This document shows, one piece after another, positions 58,171-64,000 of a stretch of 64,000 nt of DNA. The stretch's first letter is position 1. Every line of letters begins with the position of its first letter. The translations under genes and the position numbers were made by a program. Source of the DNA: Thiocapsa marina 5811 (GTDB lineage: Bacteria; Pseudomonadota; Gammaproteobacteria; Chromatiales; Chromatiaceae); assembly GCF_000223985.1 (NCBI RefSeq), contig NZ_AFWV01000014.1, forward strand, positions 62,001 to 126,000. Direction: 5' to 3'. Under the pieces are notes generated by a model that ran no database searches, was not told the origin of the DNA, and saw only the letters and a list, made by a program, of their open reading frames with translations.

Positions 58171-59070
58171 TCAACGGTCGGGCTCGACCCGGGCGGAATT
58201 CAGGGTCACGCCGAGCGGCCCACGGGGGATCCAGGTCTCCACGACCCGCCCCCCGCGGCGGACCCGCACCGCAACCTGCTCGCCGTACTCGCCCTCGGTG
58301 GTTTTCCTGCGCAGCTCCGAGAAGTCGAACAACCGCTCCTCGGCGTAAGCCTCGATCAGGTCGCCCGGTTGCAGACCCGCGATCTCGGCGGCGGATCCGG
58401 GGATCACGGAATCGATCTTCACCCGGTTCTCCTCCCCCGTGGCAAAGAGGTAGCGATCGTAGATCTCGTCGCCGATCTCTTCACGAAGCGATCGCGCATC
58501 GGCGTTGATCCGAGACAGCTCCTCGCGATACTCCGCGCTCCCGAGCCAACCTTCCCGAATCGCCTGATCGCGCAACGAGAGTCGTTCCAGCGAGCGCTGC
58601 GCCTCGCGCAGAACCAGATCCTCGGCCAAGCCCGGATCCACGCCCGCGGCCACGAGTGCACCGCGCCGCTCCTCGGCGGTCCGCGGTGCCGGCGGCCGTG
58701 TCTCGTCGGCGGCCTTCGCCGCCGTCTCCGAGGCACTCAGGACGCGAGTCAAGCTCTGCTCCACGCTCGACAGGCGAACGCGCAGATCGGTGATCTGCGA
58801 CTCCAGGCTCCTGAGCGCCTGCGGCGTCGGCGTATCGCCCGCGGAGACCGTCGGCACGTCCGGCGGCATCTCCGCGGGCGCGGCGGCGCCTTCGGTCACA
58901 CCGAGCGCGGTCGGGATGTGCTCGTCCGTCTGCTCCTCGACGAAAGCGTCGGTCTCGGATCGCGCCGACGGCGCGGGTTCGTTCAGGGCGATGTAGCCGG
59001 CGACGGCAACGGCGCCGAAGAAAGCGCCGAACGCGAAGCCGGCGGATAGAAGACGAGCGGCTGATTGCAT
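58171..59070 (-). CDS. Membrane-anchored PDZ-domain protein, 299 aa
   Basis: Start at the ATG 59070 (MQSAARLLSAGFAFGAFFGA); an upstream in-frame start at 59112 adds 14 unlikely residues. A hydrophobic helix covers residues about 5-28. A short coiled-coil (QALRSLESQITDLRVRLSSV) precedes a helical, charged section (about 125-195). The C-terminal PDZ domain (about 205-290) carries IDSVIPGSAAEIAGLQPGDL and VRVRRGGRVVETWI. The layout resembles type II secretion GspC-like or DegS-like anchors but has no protease. It is divergent from ftsH, suggesting but not proving an envelope quality-control link. Confidence 0.75.
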   Translation of the reverse strand: MQSAARLLSAGFAFGAFFGAVAVAGYIALNEPAPSARSETDAFVEEQTDEHIPTALGVTEGAAAPAEMPPDVPTVSAGDTPTPQALRSLESQITDLRVRLSSVEQSLTRVLSASETAAKAADETRPPAPRTAEERRGALVAAGVDPGLAEDLVLREAQRSLERLSLRDQAIREGWLGSAEYREELSRINADARSLREEIGDEIYDRYLFATGEENRVKIDSVIPGSAAEIAGLQPGDLIEAYAEERLFDFSELRRKTTEGEYGEQVAVRVRRGGRVVETWIPRGPLGVTLNSARVEPDR

Positions 59071-59321
59071 TGCATCGATCTCCGGTGTCTGGACGTGAGC
59101 CTGCGACCGCAACCGATCCGCCGCGTTCCCGAGAGGATCGAGCCGCCGAACAAGGGCGTACGCTTGATCATCGAACCGTCAAAACTGGTAAGCTCGTGTC
59201 GGTCATCGACCGCGGCAGCGTTTCCGTTGGTTTTCGGACCCATGCCCCGATGTACCCGCCAATGGCGTAAGGCAGAGCGTGGCGCTCCAGCCGAGCGATG
59301 GTCAACGAGGACAGCCTGAGA

Positions 59322-61247
<1,926 letters not shown>

Positions 61248-61297
61248 TCAAGGCCCTCGACGGCCCACTCCCGCCCATCGGACGGGCGCACGAAATC

Positions 61298-61332
61298 AAG
61301 CCCTCGCAATCGATTGCGAGGGCTTTTTTGTT
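61298..61332 (+). terminator. Terminator after ftsH
   Basis: AAGCCCTCGCAATCG pairs with CGATTGCGAGGGCTT as a continuous inverted repeat, followed by a T-run. It lies 51 bases past the ftsH stop. Confidence 0.92.
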
Positions 61333-61421
61333 TTATACTTCAGCCCGATCGATCGAGCGCCCCGGCCTTGACAACAAGGCCTCGGGGCACCCTCCGGAAA
61401 CCCCATCAGGATCCCGACAAC

Positions 61422-62012
61422 GTGCCTGCGCCCGCGCTCGTCCTTGCCTCGACTTCGCCCTATCGGCGCCAACTCCTGGAGCGTTTGGGCCTGCCGTTTA
61501 CGAGCGCCGCTCCCGATATCGACGAACGACGTCGTCCCGGCGAATCCCCGCAGGTCCTGGTCCTGCGCCTGGCCGAGGCCAAGGCGAGGGCGATCGCGCC
61601 GACGCATCCGAACGCGCTCGTGATCGGCTCCGATCAAGTCGCCTGTATCGAGGACGACGTCTTGGGAAAGCCGGGCGACCGCGCCATTGCCGTTGGTCAA
61701 CTGGAGCGAGCCTCGGGGCGGACGGTCGTCTTCCAGACCGGTTTATGTCTGCTCGACACGTCAAGCGGGCACGCGCAAACCCTCGTCGAACCCTATCGGG
61801 TCCATTTCAGACGGCTTGATCGGCGGCAGATCGAAGCCTACCTCGATCGTGAGCAACCCTTCGATTGCGCCGGCAGCTTCAAGTCGGAGGGATTGGGAAT
61901 CGCGTTGTTCGAGCGCCTTGAAGGAGATGACCCCAATACCTTGATCGGCTTGCCGCTCATTCGTTTGATCTCATTACTCGAATCAAAAGGCATACATCCG
62001 CTGAGCGCCTAG
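61422..62012 (+). CDS. yceF: Maf/YceF-family nucleotide pyrophosphatase
   Basis: 196 residues starting with GTG at 61422 ([20 protein letters not shown]), with AGGA eight bases upstream. The open frame continues to 61314 but would run through the terminator. Maf-family motifs: [69 protein letters not shown]. The pattern is closest to YceF, which hydrolyses 7-methyl-GTP, rather than the dTTP/UTP-cleaving Maf. It seems to have its own transcript. Confidence 0.9.
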   Translation: MPAPALVLASTSPYRRQLLERLGLPFTSAAPDIDERRRPGESPQVLVLRLAEAKARAIAPTHPNALVIGSDQVACIEDDVLGKPGDRAIAVGQLERASGRTVVFQTGLCLLDTSSGHAQTLVEPYRVHFRRLDRRQIEAYLDREQPFDCAGSFKSEGLGIALFERLEGDDPNTLIGLPLIRLISLLESKGIHPLSA

Positions 62013-62399
62013 CCAAGGACGCAGATCCGGGTCGAATTCAAACGTTTTGCACACGCATCGCATTCGCGCGCAATCGCGGTGATCAATTAGCCTATCACAC
62101 TGAAATATATGAGATTCGATAGAGAAAGCTCAAGCGTTTTCAAGAATAAGAGACTGCCGAGCAGCATCAAGAAAGAAGGCGCTCGCCGTGCAATCGTCCA
62201 TTGCAAAGACGGCTATCGTGAGCCAATATCAAACCGTCACCGAACAGACTGTATCGAACGCCTTGACCGAGTCGTCGGTGCCGCTGCCCATTCGCATGGC
62301 ATTGCACCTGCCCCGAACGAGCCGGCACACCCATTCGGAGCATCCGCCGTCGCGGGGTTCAAGGCGCGCCGGGATCACGCTCGAGAGGACATGCGGACC
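62013..62399. other. Non-coding gap before the transglycosylase gene
   Basis: 387 bases. The region at 62060-62130 is AT-rich and may hold the promoter for the transglycosylase. An open frame continues through it upstream of the chosen start but has no signal peptide or similarity. No repeat or RNA gene was seen. Confidence 0.4.
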
Positions 62400-63962
62400 A
62401 TGCCGACCTATCAGATCAGTTACAGAGGCCTGTCATTCCTGCTCTTGTCGATTGCTCTGCTTGCCTTGGGGGGCTGCGGCGGCGACGGCGGTCAGCGCGA
62501 TGCCGGGGTGGAGGGCTGGACCCGAGGCGAGGTGGTTGCAGGCTCGGAGACCTTCCCCGTGCCGGCCGAGATCCAGCCCAACGTCGACTTCTGGCGTCAC
62601 GTCTACGGGATTTGGGGGCGCAGCGATGTCGCGATACACGACGACCGGTACATGGACGTCATCTACGAGGTCGTCAAACTGCCCTCGCCCATCAAGGAAG
62701 GCTACACGGACTCGCAGCGCGAGCTGGTGCGCTCCCGGACGGACGCCTACAAGGGCCAGCTCCGGCTGCTCGAAGAGCGCATGCGAACCGGACAGAGCCT
62801 CGGCAGCGGCGACAAGGCGCTCCTGGCAAAATTCGAGCAGTCCGGCGGAGGCCGGAGCGCGATCTACGGGTCTGCGGATCGCGTGCGCAGCCAACGTGGT
62901 CTGCGCGAACGTTTCCACCGCGGCGTGGAGATCAGCGGGCGCTACGACACCGCCTTCCGGGAGATCATGCGCAGTCACGGTGTCCCGGAGGATCTCGCCT
63001 ATCTCCCGCACGTCGAATCCTCGTTTCAGACCAATGCCCGATCCGGCGTCGGCGCCGCGGGCGTGTGGCAGTTCATGCCGGCAACCGGGCGGATGTACAT
63101 GAATGTCGACGGCACCGTCGACGAGCGACTCGATCCCATCACTGCGGCGGACGGCGCGGCGCAGTATCTGTCCCAGGCCCATCGCCGCCTCGGGAGCTGG
63201 CCGCTCGCCATCACCTCCTACAACCACGGCCAGGGCGGTATGGCGAACGCCAAGGCGCAACACGGCAACGACATCGGCGCCATCGTGAAGAACTACCGAG
63301 GTCAGTACTTCGGCTTCGCATCGCGAAACTTCTACGCCGAATTCATCGCCGCTCGCGAGGTCACGCGCAACGCCGATCGGTATTTCCCGGAGGGCGTCCG
63401 CCCGGAGGAGCCTTGGCCCCACGAGCGACTGGTCCTTCAACACGCCATGCCGGTGGAGCACCTCGCCGGACACTACGGCGTGTCCCCGTATCGCCTCGCC
63501 GACCTAAACATGCATTGGCGCGACCCCGCACGCGACGGGCGTGCGTATCTGCCCCCCGGCAGCACGGTGTGGCTCCCGGCCGGAACCAAACGGCGCGTCG
63601 CCAGCCATCCGCCGCCGGTCTCCAATACGATGGTCGCCCGTGCCGAGCCCAAGGCATCGCCGGTGGCTCGTCAGGCCATTGCCAAGGTCGATCGGCCCGT
63701 CGCCAAACCGACAACCAAGTCGACGGCCTCGGCGAAGCCCGCGGCGAAAGCGCCCGCCAAGCAGATCGCCAAGTCATCCGCCGCTCAAACGTCGAAAAAA
63801 TCGACCAGCGCGGCGCGCTACCATGTCGTGAAGCCGCAGGAGACGCTCTATCGCGTCGCGGTTCAGAACGGCATCACGGTCGCCGAGCTGCGCAAGCTCA
63901 ATAAGATGCGGCCCGACGACAACAAGATCCGTCCGGGACAGAAGCTCAAGGTCAGCATTTAA
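62400..63962 (+). CDS. MltD-like membrane-bound lytic murein transglycosylase (SLT + LysM)
   Basis: 520 residues from the ATG at 62400; ATG 62391 is an alternative. The signal peptide ends in a lipobox (SIALLALGGCGG), so this is an outer-membrane lipoprotein. The SLT domain includes HVESSFQTNARSGVGAAGVW, with the catalytic Glu in VESSF, then QFMPATGRMYM and SYNHGQGGMANAKAQHG. A degenerate LysM-like stretch (LQHAMPVEHLAGHYGVSPYR) and a Lys/Ala/Pro linker lead to a clear C-terminal LysM (YHVVKPQETLYRVAVQNGIT). It cleaves glycan strands to 1,6-anhydro products, which could feed NagZ. Confidence 0.92.
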   Translation: MPTYQISYRGLSFLLLSIALLALGGCGGDGGQRDAGVEGWTRGEVVAGSETFPVPAEIQPNVDFWRHVYGIWGRSDVAIHDDRYMDVIYEVVKLPSPIKEGYTDSQRELVRSRTDAYKGQLRLLEERMRTGQSLGSGDKALLAKFEQSGGGRSAIYGSADRVRSQRGLRERFHRGVEISGRYDTAFREIMRSHGVPEDLAYLPHVESSFQTNARSGVGAAGVWQFMPATGRMYMNVDGTVDERLDPITAADGAAQYLSQAHRRLGSWPLAITSYNHGQGGMANAKAQHGNDIGAIVKNYRGQYFGFASRNFYAEFIAAREVTRNADRYFPEGVRPEEPWPHERLVLQHAMPVEHLAGHYGVSPYRLADLNMHWRDPARDGRAYLPPGSTVWLPAGTKRRVASHPPPVSNTMVARAEPKASPVARQAIAKVDRPVAKPTTKSTASAKPAAKAPAKQIAKSSAAQTSKKSTSAARYHVVKPQETLYRVAVQNGITVAELRKLNKMRPDDNKIRPGQKLKVSI

Positions 63963-64000
63963 ACCGCGTTCAGAGGGACATTAACGGAATTTGAGCGAGT
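63960..64000 (+). repeat. AAACCGCG-type intergenic repeat, partial copy
   Basis: AAACCGCGTTCAGAGGGAC after the transglycosylase stop matches the first 18 bases of copies A and B. It runs off the window. Confidence 0.45.

Overview
The window is GC-rich and looks like a chromosomal segment of a gammaproteobacterium. The nearest fit is a purple sulfur bacterium of the Chromatiaceae (Thiocapsa/Allochromatium-like). This placement is inferred from the rimP-nusA-infB-rbfA-truB-rpsO-pnp order, the abundance of PAS/GGDEF/EAL proteins and the style of the intergenic repeats. No photosynthesis or sulfur-oxidation gene lies in the window to prove it.

Layout. 1-8.4 kb: a SWIM zinc-finger protein running off the left edge, leuA (2-isopropylmalate synthase), a divergent Lrp/AsnC regulator with a clear promoter, a small unknown gene, an AI-2E-type permease and two unknown membrane proteins. 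8.7-25.4 kb: three very large signalling proteins, a GAF/PAS/GGDEF/EAL protein and two related hybrid kinases whose single chains carry HisKA-HATPase-REC-Hpt-REC-GGDEF. Between the two kinases are a C-terminal AAA/PD-(D/E)XK gene fragment abutting an insertion sequence, an intact AAA-ATPase-like gene, and a peroxiredoxin. 26-28.3 kb: an operon of a WecA-type sugar-phosphate transferase, an RfaH-like antiterminator and an unknown protein, probably the start of a surface polysaccharide locus. 28.4-41.9 kb: a giant PAS/GAF hybrid kinase with a co-transcribed REC-EAL-REC regulator, an OmpR-type regulator, a GNAT protein, an IS1595-type relic, a shortened REC paralogue of the REC-EAL-REC protein, a membrane/cyclic-nucleotide-domain fusion, and a molybdopterin-binding (CinA/MoaB-like) protein. 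42.4-51.4 kb: the translation and RNA-decay operon rimP-nusA-infB-rbfA-truB-rpsO-pnp. 51.6-64 kb: a possible small RNA, SprT, a Pro/Ala-rich membrane protein, methylthioinosine phosphorylase, a hemerythrin, hpt and nagZ (overlapping), a lipoprotein, a PDZ protein, ftsH, a Maf-type nucleotide pyrophosphatase and an MltD-like lytic transglycosylase.

How the genes fit together. Four c-di-GMP enzymes or relatives and three hybrid kinases surround the polysaccharide-initiation genes, which suggests, without proving it, a control region for surface or biofilm behaviour. The methylthioinosine phosphorylase releases hypoxanthine, which the nearby Hpt can convert to IMP.

The most unusual material is at 35-42 kb: a regulator paralogue that has lost its EAL core, two diverged direct repeats of about 170 bp upstream of consecutive genes, inverted repeats flanking the GNAT gene, and a perfect 33-bp inverted repeat near pnp. 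Several dispersed intergenic repeat families recur across the window.
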